NCBI RefSeq assembly: GCF_000212815.1 | Contig: NZ_GL890985.1 | Coordinates: 1,015,198-1,079,197, forward strand | Source of the DNA: Streptococcus sanguinis SK49 | Lineage (GTDB): Bacteria > Bacillota > Bacilli > Lactobacillales > Streptococcaceae | Length of the DNA stretch: 64,000 bases | Direction: 5' to 3' | Part shown: positions 1 to 9,471 of the stretch, piece after piece | Layout of the letters: every line of letters starts with the position of its first letter | Position numbering within the stretch: position 1 is the first letter of the stretch | Position numbers and translations under genes: made by a program | Notes under the pieces: generated by a model | The model's database searches: none | What the model saw: only the letters and a program-made list of their open reading frames with translations | Told to the model about the DNA's origin: nothing

Positions 1-506
1 ACGATCTAAATGAACGTGAATCATTCCTCTTAGATACTTGGTTAGGTAATCTTCCTGCTTTAAAAGAAGCCTATGAACTCAAAGAAGAGTTTTACTGGAT
101 ATGGGATACTCCTGATTCAGATGAAGGTCATCTTCGTTATAGTCAATGGAGACACCGTTGTATGTCCAGCAACTCTAAAGACGCATATAAAGACCTCGTG
201 AGAGCCGTAGACAACTGGCATGTTGAAATATTCAACTACTTTGATAAAAGGCTCACTAATGCTTATACGGAGTCAATTAACAGCATTATTAGGCAGGTAG
301 AGCGAATGGGTAGAGGTTACTCGTTTGATGCCTTACGAGCCAAAATCCTTTTCAATGAGAAGCTCCATAAAAAGCGTAAGCCACGATTTAATTCAAGTGC
401 TTTCAATAAAGCTATGTTATACGATACTTTCAATTGGTATGAAGTGAATGATCACGACATTACAGACAACTTAGGTGTCGTTTTTTCCACACTTATTAAG
501 AATTAG
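1..506 (+). CDS. ISL3-family transposase, C-terminal part (5' end outside window)
   Basis: The frame is open from base 3 without a start codon, so the gene begins before the window. The visible 167 residues carry the C-terminal signature of ISL3-type DDE transposases: LTNAYTESINS followed by RGYSFDALRAKILF. These enzymes cut and rejoin the ends of the insertion sequence. The stop at 506 is followed by a short non-coding stretch and then a gene that seems to lack its N-terminus, so the insertion probably interrupted that gene. The family call is firm; the exact IS name cannot be given from sequence alone. Confidence 0.85.
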   Translation, partial: DLNERESFLLDTWLGNLPALKEAYELKEEFYWIWDTPDSDEGHLRYSQWRHRCMSSNSKDAYKDLVRAVDNWHVEIFNYFDKRLTNAYTESINSIIRQVERMGRGYSFDALRAKILFNEKLHKKRKPRFNSSAFNKAMLYDTFNWYEVNDHDITDNLGVVFSTLIKN

Positions 507-541
507 GAGAAGGGTGATTTATAAGCCCTTTTCCACCATAA
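1..541 (+). mobile_element. Right part of an ISL3-family insertion sequence
   Basis: Contains the transposase 3' end and about 35 bases of tail. The right boundary is inferred to lie near 530-541, because an in-frame stop at 539-541 directly precedes coding sequence of the next gene. The terminal inverted repeat cannot be verified, since the left end is outside the window. Confidence 0.6.
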
Positions 542-952
542 AATCCGAATACCCCTAATTTCATGCACCTATGTGGTGTTGATTACCGAAAAGGTGCAGG
601 CAGTTTCTTTGACGATTGTTTAAATAGGCATGTCATAATTGATGAGTTGAAAATAAAAAAAGATGGAACCACAATGCAAAAGTTACAAGTTTTAGGATCC
701 ATTGAGGAGTTATTGGGAAAGCATGTTCATCTAACTGGTTCAGGACGTTATTTGTATTTGGAGTTTGATTATGCTTTACGTACAAGAAAACAGATACTAG
801 CATTAACATTGAAAGAGACATCAAGGAAAATTGTTCCTCAATCTTTATTAGATTTGAAGAGAAAGACAGTATTTCCAAAAGGTCAAAAAGTAATTTCAAT
901 TTACTCAAAACATTTACAAACGTCGGAACTTTTTTATTATTTAAAAGATTAG
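542..952 (+). pseudogene. PBECR4-like protein, N-terminus cut off by the IS (first ATG at 563)
   Basis: About 130 codons remain. The start HLCGVDYRKGAGSFFDDCL resembles the PBECR4 group (phage barnase/EndoU/colicin-like nuclease domain) found as small proteins or domains in Gram-positive mobile elements. Coding character appears to continue upstream of the ATG at 563 (codons for NPNTPNF) until a stop at 539-541, and no ribosome binding site precedes 563. I infer that the N-terminal part was removed by the ISL3 insertion. If the domain call is right, the intact protein may be a nuclease-type effector; no catalytic residues can be assigned here. An intact short protein starting at 563 is the alternative. 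Confidence 0.45.
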
Positions 953-1104
953 TTTACATATCTTTTGTGGCATAAAATATATTTTTATCATTTTCAGGAG
1001 AACGCAGTTTTGGCTCGTTCTCTTTTTTTTGTTGTGATACTTCTTTCAAGGAATATTTGGTAGGATTGGAGTGAAAAAAGATTAACTAGGAAAGAAGGAA
1101 GTAT

Positions 1105-1515
1105 ATGGAAGGCATTTATCAACGTGATTCGGATCGAGATGGATTAACTGATGCTCAAGAATTGGCGCTAGGAACCAATCCTCTTAGCGCAGATTCTGAT
1201 GGTGATGGACGTTCAGATTTAGTGGAAGTAGAAGAAGGAACCAATCCCTTAGAAAAGGATTTACAAGACATAGACCAAACAAGTATAACTGAACCGTCTT
1301 CAGTATTTATGGAAATGAAACAAAAGATTTCAGATATGATGGAGAGTCACTACAAGGAATTTATACAGGCTCTTATTAGTATTGAAACAGGGATTGAAAA
1401 CGAACAAGACCTAGAAGACTTATATACTTACTACATGAGAACAGATTCTATTTCTCTTTTGTCTAGTGATTTAGAAACCAGTCCTCAAAAGGTTGAAATG
1501 GAGATAGAGTTGTAG
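1105..1515 (+). CDS. Thrombospondin type-3-like calcium-repeat protein of the ICE
   Basis: 136 residues with no signal peptide. The N-terminal third holds two Asp-rich repeats, DSDRDGLTDAQELALGTNP and then DSDGDGRSDLVEVEEGTNP, which match the DxDxDG-type calcium-binding TSP3 pattern. The rest is helical and acidic. AAGAAGGAAG lies just before the ATG. The ORF ends 47 bases before the large methyltransferase-helicase gene, so the two are probably co-transcribed. Its role is unknown; because it has no export signal the repeats may act as a structural or adaptor module. Confidence 0.7.
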   Translation: MEGIYQRDSDRDGLTDAQELALGTNPLSADSDGDGRSDLVEVEEGTNPLEKDLQDIDQTSITEPSSVFMEMKQKISDMMESHYKEFIQALISIETGIENEQDLEDLYTYYMRTDSISLLSSDLETSPQKVEMEIEL

Positions 1516-1562
1516 GGGAATCATGTGATTCTCCTATTTTCGTATAGATGAAAGGAGCGAGT

Positions 1563-4500
1563 ATGGAAGTAAAGAAATTATTGGCTATGTTTCGTGGAAC
1601 AATTCCAAAAGATAGGGAGAAAATGGACCTATTTCTTCGTTATCAAGCGCAACATTTTGATGAGAAATGGCAAGACTTGGTAGAGAGTTTTTTGGCTGAA
1701 GAGGGCAAGATAGAAGAGATACCTCATGTGTATTCGTTTCATCAAGATATTATTTCTTTCCTAGAGGCTAGTTCTGAAAATAATGACCAAAATTTAGAAA
1801 GTTACACAAGAAATTTTGGACAAGCAGGTCTAAGTAAATTATCTCAATTAAGTAATTTTGAGAAAAACTTGGTGCTAGAAGTCGCAACCTATAATCTTTC
1901 CACTCGATTTTACATCCAATCTGAAAAAGAGAAGTTAGAACCATTAAGTGAGCTTGTATGTCTTCAGAATCAGGATGTCAATTTAGTCAATGTCTATCGG
2001 GTTGCGAATAATCTATCTGACCGCATTAGTAGAGATATAGAAGAGTTTCTTCTAATGGTTGATTCCAAAGAACTAACAAAAGAAGTTCTTGAGATTCATT
2101 TTGAAGAAAAAGAAGGAGATGTTCTAGCCTATTTGGGTTCAGAATTGATGGCTACTTTAGATACTGTTACGGATTTTGTCCATCATGAAGAAAACTACCA
2201 ACAACTCCCACTGACACAAAAGCTGAAGATTATTACTCACTTTGATGATGTAAAAGCTAAAAGCGAAAGGTCTAAGCAAGTAGCGGAATCCTTATCTCCT
2301 TCAAGAGATATTGAACAGGAAACGGAAGAAACGAACTCCTTTTCTAATGTCGATAAAATTGTAGAAGAAGCTTTGAGGGAATATCCAATCGGTTCACAAG
2401 TAAGTTATAAAGGACAAGTATTTCAGTTGGTTTCGATTGAAAATGCACAGTTAAATGACTTAGTTCGCCTAGAGCTATTCAATGATTCCAACCAGTTATT
2501 TGAAGAGAATCCTATCTTATACTTGAACAGTTTGGAAGAGATTGAACAAGTATTGTCTCATTTGGAACTTGAAAAAGAAGATTCAGAGATTGAGATTGAA
2601 TCACCAAGTGAAAGCCAGGAAATAGATTTGTTTTCCTATATGGAAGAGGATAATGAAAAGGAAAAGGATAAGGAAACAAAACCTTTAATTTCAGGTATAG
2701 AAGAGATGGATGTCCCCGTTCAAGATTTTGTTTTTCCAGATGATTTAGAGGACTTTTATCCTAAGACAAATCGAGAAAAGATTGAAACGAATATCGCCGC
2801 AATTGAACTTGTTAAAAGATTAGAAAAAGAGGGACGACAAGCGAATCCAGAAGAACAAGAGCTACTAGCCAAGTATGTCGGCTGGGGTGGTCTTGCCAAT
2901 GAATTTTTCGATGAACTCAATCCAAAGTATGAAGCAGAACGTTTAACTCTTAAGAGTTTAGTAAGTAAATCAGAATACTCCACCATGAAACAAAGTTCTC
3001 TCACAGCCTATTATACAGATCCAATGATTATTCGCCAGATTTGGCAAAAGTTACTGGATGATGGTTTTGAGGGAGGAAGGATATTAGATCCTTCTATGGG
3101 GACTGGGAACTTCTTTGCGGCTATGCCTAGAAGTATACGAGAGAAATCAGAACTCTATGGGGTTGAATTAGACAGTGTGACAGGCGCAATCGCAAAACAA
3201 CTCCACCCCAATACCCATATTGAAGTGCGAGGATTTGAAGAAGTGCCCTATCAAAATAATAGTTTTGATTTAGTCTTAACGAATGTTCCTTTTGGAAATT
3301 TTCGCATTGCCGATAAAAACTATGATAAACCTTATATGATTCATGATTACTTTGTCAAACACTCACTTGATTTAGTAAGAGACGGAGGACAAGTGTCGAT
3401 TATCTCATCTATTGGGACAATGGATAAGCGGACAGATAATGTCTTACAAGAGATTAAATCCAACACTCATTTTTTAGGGGGAGTTCGTTTGCCGGATACG
3501 GCTTTTAAAAAGATTGCAGGTACTCGAGTGACCACAGATCTCCTCTTCTTTCAAAAGGATCAAGCAAAGAATCTTAATGAAGAGGAACTTGTTTTTAGTG
3601 GTTCTATTCTCTTTGAGGAGGATAAGCGTGTCTGGATCAATCCTTATTTTGATGGGAAATACAACACACAAGTTTTGGGTGAATATGAGGTACGTAATTT
3701 TAATGGAGGAACCCTCAATGTTAAGGGGGTATCAGAAACATTAGCTACTGACATAATGGAAGCATTAGAGAATGTGGAAGCACCTAAACCAATTGACAAT
3801 TCTTTGAAAGCACCTGTTTTTATCCAAGAAGAAGTGGATAATTCTGTCCCAAGTCGTATACGTGAGGACTTAGCGCTGTATTCTTTTGGATATGAGGGAA
3901 ATCAAATTTATTACCGAGATACGCATGGTATTCGAAAAAGCTCAAAAGTAGACGAAATTAGTTATTATATAGATGAGAAGGGAGAGTTTAAAGCTTGGGA
4001 CAGTTCTTTGTCTGAACATAAAATAGACCGATTCGTGCAACTTCATTTGACTGATGAGGAAGCACTAGATGTTTACAAGTCAGAAGAAGCGAGTAAAAGA
4101 GGGAAATATAAGGGCTTGTTCAAAAAAACTGTATTTTATGAAAGTCCCTTATCAGATAAGGACATTAGTCGCATTAGGGGAATGGTTGATTTGAGAGAAA
4201 CCTATCAATCCTTAATTGAAATTCAACGTCATCCAGATTATAGTCGAACAGATTTTCAGGTATTACTTAGTAAACTCAATCGTGAATATGACCGTTTTGT
4301 AAGTCAATTTGGATACTTGAATGCCTCAGTCAATCGGAACTTATTTGATAGTGACGATAAGTATTCCTTACTAGCTAGTTTAGAAGATGAATACATTGAT
4401 TCTAAAAGTCAGAAAGTAAAATATAAAAAATCTTTAGCCTTTGAGAAAGCATTGGTTAGGCCGGAGAGAGTGATTGCAAGAGTTTCAACGGCTTTAGATG

Positions 4501-7500
4501 CCTTAAACTCCAGTTTATCGGATGGTAGAGGTGTTGATTTAGACTATATGGTATCAATTTATCCTGAACATAGCCAAGCTGCTATTTTAGATGAGTTAGG
4601 AGACCAGATTTTAATGGATCCAGAAAGCTATTTAAGAGGAGAAAGAAAATATCTTTCTAAGAATCAGTTTTTATCAGGAGATATTCTCAACAAGATAGAA
4701 GTAGTTCAACTATTAGTGGAGGAAAACAATCAAGAATATGATTGGAACCATGCTTTAGATTTGTTAGAATCTGTTCGCCCTCCACGGATTCATCTGGCAG
4801 ATATTGAGTTTAAAATAGGATCACGTTGGATTCCTCAATCCGTTTATGGTAAATTTGCCTTTGAATGTTTTACCAATCGTGAATTTGAATTGTCTTCGCC
4901 AGATGTTGAACAAGTCATTGAAGTGAATCCTGTCGATGGCCAGGTTCATTTAAGGACATCATTTGCTTATCGCTATCCAAGTGCCAAAGATAGTAGTCTT
5001 GGAGTCAGTGGGTCACGTTATGATACAGGAAGAAAGATTTTTGAGAATTTACTAAATTCAAACCAACCGACGATTACCATGACTGTTACGGAAGGAGAAA
5101 AGAAAAAGACCATCACAGATTTGGAAAAAACCTCTGTTCTAAGAGCAAAAGAGCAGCATTTACAAGAACTCTTTCAAGACTTTGTCTCACGGTATCCAGA
5201 AGTCCAACAAGTCATTGAGGAAAGCTATAATCGTCTTTATAATCGAACAGTTAGTCGAGAGTATGACGGTAGTCATCTAGTCATTGATGGCTTGGCACAA
5301 AACATCAGTCTTCGTCCTCATCAAGAGAATGCCATTCAAAGAATCGTAGAAGAAAAAAGAGCCTTATTAGCTCATGAGGTAGGTTCAGGAAAGACCTTGA
5401 CCATGCTTGGTGCTGGGTTTAAATTAAAGGAGTTGGGGATGGTTCATAAGCCCTTGTATGTAGTGCCCTCTAGTTTGTCTGCTCAATTTGGCCAAGAAAT
5501 CATGAAATTTTTCCCTACTAAAAAGGTCTTTGTGACTACTAAGAAAGATTTTGTGAAGGCGAGAAGAAAACAATTTGTGTCACGTATTATTACAGGAGAT
5601 TACGATGCCATTGTCATTGGGGATTCTCAATTTGAAAAAATCCCTGTCAGTAAGGAAAGACAGATGAACTATATCGAGGATAAACTCAATGAACTACGAG
5701 AGATTAAAACACATTCTGAAAATAAGTATACCGTTAAAGAAGCAGAGCAATCAATAAGTAGTCTAGAGAAACAATTGGAAGAACTGCAACGATTTAATCG
5801 TGATAGCTTTATTGATTTTGAAAACTTAGGAATTGATTTTCTCTTTGTGGATGAAGCACATCACTTTAAAAATATTCGTCCTATCACTGGACTTGGAAAT
5901 GTAGCAGGGATTACCAATACAACGTCTAAGAAGAATGTGGATATGGAAATGAAGGTTCGACAGATTCAGGAAGAACATGATTTTAAGAATATTGTTTTTG
6001 CGACAGGTACACCTGTTTCCAATTCTATTAGTGAGTTATATACTATGATGAACTATATTCAACCAGATATCTTAAAACGCTATCAAGTTGATTATTTTGA
6101 CTCTTGGGTAGGTGCTTTTGGAGAAATTCAAAACTCTATGGAATTAGCTCCTACAGGGGATAAGTACCAACCTAAGAAACGATTTAAAAAGTTTGTCAAT
6201 CTACCTGAGTTGATGAAAATCTATAAAGAAACAGCCGACATTCAAACACAAGATATGTTGGATTTACCTGTTCCAGAAGCTCATATTATCCCAATTGAGA
6301 GTGAGTTAACTGAAAACCAGAAACTCTATTTAGAAGAATTAGTTATGAGGTCAGATATGGTCAAATGTGGAACAGTTGATCCGAGCCAGGATAACATGTT
6401 AAAGATAACAGGTGAGGCACGGAAACTAGCTATTGATATGCGTTTATTGGACTCTAGTTATAGTCTAGCAGACAATCATAAACTGCTTCAGGTAGTGGAT
6501 AATGTTGAAAGAATTTATCGTGAGGGAATGGAAAATAAGGCTACTCAGATGATTTTTTCAGATATTGGCACCCCTAAGAAAAAGGATAATGGCTTTGATG
6601 TCTATTCTGAAATAAAGGCTTTATTAGTGGATAGAGGTATCCCTAGTAAGGAAATTGCCTTTGTACATGATGCCAATAGTGATGAAAAGAAGAATAGTTT
6701 GTCTCGAAAGGTCAATGCAGGAGAGGTGCGGATTCTCCTTGCCTCAACTGAAAAAGGAGGAACAGGTTTAAATGTTCAGAGCAAGATGAAAGCAGTTCAT
6801 CACCTGGATGTACCGTGGAGACCAAGTGACATCCAGCAACGCAATGGACGGATTATCCGACAGGGAAATGAAAACAAGGAAGTGGATATTTACCACTACA
6901 TTACTAAAGGTTCGTTTGATAATTATCTATGGGCAACTCAGGAGAACAAACTCCGCTATATTAAGCAGATTATGACTTCTAAGGAGCCGATTCGTGCTGC
7001 AGAAGACATTGATGAACAGACTATGACAGCTTCTGATTTTAAGGCACTAGCAACAGGTAATCCTTATCTCAAATATAAGATGGAACTAGAGAATGATCTA
7101 ACTCTATTAGAAAATCAGAGACGAGCCTTTCAACGCAGCAAGGATCACTATCGTCATACAATATCTTATTGTGAAGAAAACATGCCCATCCTTGAGAAAC
7201 GATTAAGTAAGTATGAAGGCGACATTCAACAGTCTGAAATGTCGAAAGATCAGGCATTTTCTATGATAGTTGGTAAACAAGCTTTTGAGCAACGAGCTGA
7301 AGCAGGGGAATCCCTACACCGTCTTATCCGTCATAATCAAGCTAACAGCAAAGAATTCCGTACCCTAGCAAGCTATCGAGGATTTGACATTAAAATGCTT
7401 AGTCTTCCAACAAATCAACCTCTTCCTGAAACCTTCTCTGTTAAGATTGTAGGAGAAAATCAATATTCTGTCAGTTTAGATTTGTATTCTCCTTTGGGAA

Positions 7501-7781
7501 CAATTCAAAGGCTTCAGCATACGATTGATCACATTAAAGAGGACCAAGTGAAAACTCAGAACTTATTGGATGAATTAAAGGATAAATGGACTACTGCTAA
7601 GGTAGAAATTGAGAAAAATTTTCCAAAGGAAGAGGATTATCAAACTAAAAAGGCCGAATACGATGTACTCGCGCCATTGATTGAAACAGAAACGGATTTA
7701 GATATTATTGATCAAGCCTTAAGACAATTCCATGAAAAAGGAAACGAAAAGCAGGAACAACTTTCTTTTGAATTAGATTAA
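1563..7781 (+). CDS. Giant N6-adenine methyltransferase / Snf2-type helicase fusion
   Basis: 2072 residues. AAAGGAG at 1550-1556 supports ATG 1563 rather than ATG 1548. Order of parts: an acidic N-terminal region (1-390); an N6-adenine methyltransferase with motif I DPSMGTGNFF (about 508-517) and motif IV TNVPF in place of NPPY (about 573); a spacer; then a superfamily 2 helicase with Walker A HEVGSGKT (about 1270), DEAH (about 1428), motif III ATGTPVSNS (about 1478), TEKGGTGLN (about 1729) and a motif VI-like QQRNGRIIRQGN; and a coiled C-terminus. Proteins of this build occur in Tn5252-type ICEs and resemble phage P1 DarB, which protects incoming DNA from restriction. An anti-restriction or DNA-entry role is inferred. 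It lies in the same direction as the primase-like and PezAT genes. Confidence 0.88.
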   Translation: MEVKKLLAMFRGTIPKDREKMDLFLRYQAQHFDEKWQDLVESFLAEEGKIEEIPHVYSFHQDIISFLEASSENNDQNLESYTRNFGQAGLSKLSQLSNFEKNLVLEVATYNLSTRFYIQSEKEKLEPLSELVCLQNQDVNLVNVYRVANNLSDRISRDIEEFLLMVDSKELTKEVLEIHFEEKEGDVLAYLGSELMATLDTVTDFVHHEENYQQLPLTQKLKIITHFDDVKAKSERSKQVAESLSPSRDIEQETEETNSFSNVDKIVEEALREYPIGSQVSYKGQVFQLVSIENAQLNDLVRLELFNDSNQLFEENPILYLNSLEEIEQVLSHLELEKEDSEIEIESPSESQEIDLFSYMEEDNEKEKDKETKPLISGIEEMDVPVQDFVFPDDLEDFYPKTNREKIETNIAAIELVKRLEKEGRQANPEEQELLAKYVGWGGLANEFFDELNPKYEAERLTLKSLVSKSEYSTMKQSSLTAYYTDPMIIRQIWQKLLDDGFEGGRILDPSMGTGNFFAAMPRSIREKSELYGVELDSVTGAIAKQLHPNTHIEVRGFEEVPYQNNSFDLVLTNVPFGNFRIADKNYDKPYMIHDYFVKHSLDLVRDGGQVSIISSIGTMDKRTDNVLQEIKSNTHFLGGVRLPDTAFKKIAGTRVTTDLLFFQKDQAKNLNEEELVFSGSILFEEDKRVWINPYFDGKYNTQVLGEYEVRNFNGGTLNVKGVSETLATDIMEALENVEAPKPIDNSLKAPVFIQEEVDNSVPSRIREDLALYSFGYEGNQIYYRDTHGIRKSSKVDEISYYIDEKGEFKAWDSSLSEHKIDRFVQLHLTDEEALDVYKSEEASKRGKYKGLFKKTVFYESPLSDKDISRIRGMVDLRETYQSLIEIQRHPDYSRTDFQVLLSKLNREYDRFVSQFGYLNASVNRNLFDSDDKYSLLASLEDEYIDSKSQKVKYKKSLAFEKALVRPERVIARVSTALDALNSSLSDGRGVDLDYMVSIYPEHSQAAILDELGDQILMDPESYLRGERKYLSKNQFLSGDILNKIEVVQLLVEENNQEYDWNHALDLLESVRPPRIHLADIEFKIGSRWIPQSVYGKFAFECFTNREFELSSPDVEQVIEVNPVDGQVHLRTSFAYRYPSAKDSSLGVSGSRYDTGRKIFENLLNSNQPTITMTVTEGEKKKTITDLEKTSVLRAKEQHLQELFQDFVSRYPEVQQVIEESYNRLYNRTVSREYDGSHLVIDGLAQNISLRPHQENAIQRIVEEKRALLAHEVGSGKTLTMLGAGFKLKELGMVHKPLYVVPSSLSAQFGQEIMKFFPTKKVFVTTKKDFVKARRKQFVSRIITGDYDAIVIGDSQFEKIPVSKERQMNYIEDKLNELREIKTHSENKYTVKEAEQSISSLEKQLEELQRFNRDSFIDFENLGIDFLFVDEAHHFKNIRPITGLGNVAGITNTTSKKNVDMEMKVRQIQEEHDFKNIVFATGTPVSNSISELYTMMNYIQPDILKRYQVDYFDSWVGAFGEIQNSMELAPTGDKYQPKKRFKKFVNLPELMKIYKETADIQTQDMLDLPVPEAHIIPIESELTENQKLYLEELVMRSDMVKCGTVDPSQDNMLKITGEARKLAIDMRLLDSSYSLADNHKLLQVVDNVERIYREGMENKATQMIFSDIGTPKKKDNGFDVYSEIKALLVDRGIPSKEIAFVHDANSDEKKNSLSRKVNAGEVRILLASTEKGGTGLNVQSKMKAVHHLDVPWRPSDIQQRNGRIIRQGNENKEVDIYHYITKGSFDNYLWATQENKLRYIKQIMTSKEPIRAAEDIDEQTMTASDFKALATGNPYLKYKMELENDLTLLENQRRAFQRSKDHYRHTISYCEENMPILEKRLSKYEGDIQQSEMSKDQAFSMIVGKQAFEQRAEAGESLHRLIRHNQANSKEFRTLASYRGFDIKMLSLPTNQPLPETFSVKIVGENQYSVSLDLYSPLGTIQRLQHTIDHIKEDQVKTQNLLDELKDKWTTAKVEIEKNFPKEEDYQTKKAEYDVLAPLIETETDLDIIDQALRQFHEKGNEKQEQLSFELD

Positions 7782-7855
7782 AAAATAGATACAAATAGCG
7801 GACAAGAAAAGAAAAGCGCGGTAAAATAAAGATAGAAAGAAACGAGGTAACGATT

Positions 7856-8140
7856 ATGATGGAAGATACCTATTATCAATTAGAAGAGGCTTTGGTACAG
7901 GGATTTCAAACATCTGAAGAATACCAAGCCTACAAGGAGTTAAAGGAACATTATGAGGAAGTGACAGGCGATTACAGCTTTTCTATACGAGAATTCACTA
8001 GCCAATTGGAAATCGCTCTTCAGAATCATCGAGGTGTGGACTTTGAAGAACATGAAAGAGAGGAGTATTTGGAATTGGTTCAAAAACTAGAAGAGTTTGA
8101 TTCCTCTCTTGCCACCCATTATCGTCAGTTAATTGATTAG
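7856..8140 (+). CDS. Small acidic ICE protein, function unknown
   Basis: 94 residues, mostly helical and rich in Glu, with no membrane segment and no motif I can name. GAAACGAGG about 6-14 bases upstream supports the start at 7856; ATG 7859 is nearly as good. It lies between the methyltransferase-helicase and a small membrane protein, so it belongs to the conserved small-gene block of the ICE. The function cannot be deduced. Confidence 0.75.
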   Translation: MMEDTYYQLEEALVQGFQTSEEYQAYKELKEHYEEVTGDYSFSIREFTSQLEIALQNHRGVDFEEHEREEYLELVQKLEEFDSSLATHYRQLID

Positions 8141-8153
8141 AAAGGAGAGAGTC

Positions 8154-8450
8154 ATGAATGATTTACTCCTTATCCCAGTAATTTTTTTAGCAGTAGGAGG
8201 AATTCTCATTCTTTTATGGAGACTCTTTCTTATTGTCAGTGGACTTTTCCTGATTGGTTTTGTCAGTTTTCTTATTTTCGTAGAAGTCTATGGAATTTAT
8301 CTGTTCTTTACTGAACCTAGTTTATATTTTGATGATATCCGACAACATGGTTTAACTAGTTTTACGGTTGTGTACCTTTTCATCAATCTGATGTTGGTTC
8401 TAGGATTCAGTTGGCGCTTCATTAACTCCATAAATAAGAAAAAAATATGA
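8154..8450 (+). CDS. Small ICE membrane protein with about three membrane segments
   Basis: 98 residues starting MNDLLLIPVIFL. AAAGGAGAGAG at 8141-8151 places the start at ATG 8154, not at the longer reading from 8133. About three hydrophobic spans are visible (roughly residues 3-24, 27-48 and 69-90). It follows the previous gene by 13 bases and is probably in the same operon. It may resemble the DUF5966-type proteins of streptococcal ICEs, but I am not certain of that label. A role in the conjugation channel is possible but not shown. Confidence 0.72.
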   Translation: MNDLLLIPVIFLAVGGILILLWRLFLIVSGLFLIGFVSFLIFVEVYGIYLFFTEPSLYFDDIRQHGLTSFTVVYLFINLMLVLGFSWRFINSINKKKI

Positions 8451-8463
8451 ACTTTTTAGATAA

Positions 8464-8685
8464 TCAAAAGACTTTATCTGAATCTAAATTCGGATAAGGT
8501 TTTTTATTTGCCTTGATTCTTTCATATACTTCATAGCTAAATTGGAGCAATAATTTATGATAATTTTTATCCTTACTATTATTACTTGTATTTATGGCTT
8601 GTTTATGTCGTTCAATATGAGAAAGAGCTCTTCTCAAATTTTCTTCTTTTAAATTTTTCATAGTTACATTATAAGATGAAGACAT
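8464..8685 (-). CDS. Small hypothetical protein on the opposite strand
   Basis: 73 residues from ATG 8685, or 65 from ATG 8661. Basic and helical; the composition looks protein-like but I do not recognise the family. Neither start has a clear Shine-Dalgarno sequence. A TATAAT on the minus strand sits only a few bases before ATG 8661, which could mean a leaderless transcript. It is the only gene against the main direction in this part of the ICE. It could be a spurious ORF. Confidence 0.42.
   Translation of the reverse strand: MSSSYNVTMKNLKEENLRRALSHIERHKQAINTSNNSKDKNYHKLLLQFSYEVYERIKANKKPYPNLDSDKVF
8466..8505. terminator. Probable intrinsic terminator between convergent genes
   Basis: Imperfect inverted repeat TTATCTGAAT ... 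ATTCGGATAA followed by GGTTTTTT. It lies 16 bases after the membrane-protein gene and overlaps the 3' coding end of the convergent gene, so it could serve both strands. Confidence 0.6.
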
Positions 8686-8820
8686 CTAGTTTTGATTTTT
8701 TTCTCTGAACTGTACGATTTTGCGCCTGAAATGTAGGAATCACCTTTCGTTAAGGTGTGATAAAACTTACAAGTTCTTTTTGTTATTCTTGACCTAGTTT
8801 TTATAGAAAGAAGGTCTAAG

Positions 8821-9462
8821 ATGTTAAATAAAGTCAAAACTAAAGCCTTAATTAGTGTTGGAGCAGTAGCCGCAACTAGCTTTATTCTCATGATGGGATA
8901 TACTGCTGGTCAACATTCTACTGCTAAACAAAGTCGCAAAGAAATCGAATTGGCTGCAGCTAAACTTGTAGAGGACAAACAAGCAGAAGATAAAGCCAGC
9001 ATTTTGTCATCGGATACTGTAAAAGAATTTTTGACTCAGTACTATACGAAAGAAAAGCTCGGAGAAAATAATACACGTATTCAACCTTATATGACTGAAT
9101 CGGCTTATTCTCAAGAATTGTCAAGTCAAAATGATGCCATGAACCAAGTTTATAAGGACTATATTTTGGATTATCATTTTGAAAAAGCAGATATCTTTGT
9201 CAATCAGACTACGAATCAAGCTATTGCCATGGTCTCTTATAATGTAACCTATGTATCTGATTTAAAGAATGCCAACCAATCAAAGACTAATCAGACAGAA
9301 ACAAGAACAGTTAAGTTATCCTATTCTAAACTACCTGGTAAGTTATTGGTCAACCAAGTACAGGTTTGGAAATCTGGGTTAGATGATTTAGATAAGGCAA
9401 CTCCTAAAACTTTAGAAGAATCATCATCAATACCATCACTGCCAAATACTACGACAAAATGA
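8821..9462 (+). CDS. Membrane-anchored extracytoplasmic ICE protein
   Basis: 213 residues. One hydrophobic segment near the N-terminus (about 11-29) is followed by an outside domain with mixed helix and strand, resembling the NTF2-like/TcpC-VirB8 class only in general layout. The C-terminus is Ser/Thr/Pro rich. AGAAAGAAGG precedes the ATG. Such anchored proteins often belong to the conjugation machinery of Gram-positive ICEs, but the family could not be fixed here. Confidence 0.65.
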   Translation: MLNKVKTKALISVGAVAATSFILMMGYTAGQHSTAKQSRKEIELAAAKLVEDKQAEDKASILSSDTVKEFLTQYYTKEKLGENNTRIQPYMTESAYSQELSSQNDAMNQVYKDYILDYHFEKADIFVNQTTNQAIAMVSYNVTYVSDLKNANQSKTNQTETRTVKLSYSKLPGKLLVNQVQVWKSGLDDLDKATPKTLEESSSIPSLPNTTTK

Positions 9463-9471
9463 TGATATTGC

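Noticed and set aside
633-908. Minus-strand ORF of 91 codons
   Set aside because: Antisense shadow of the PBECR4-like gene, with no ribosome binding site.
8664-8891. Minus-strand ORF of 75 codons
   Set aside because: Overlaps the start of the gene at 8821 and its promoter region; no start signals.
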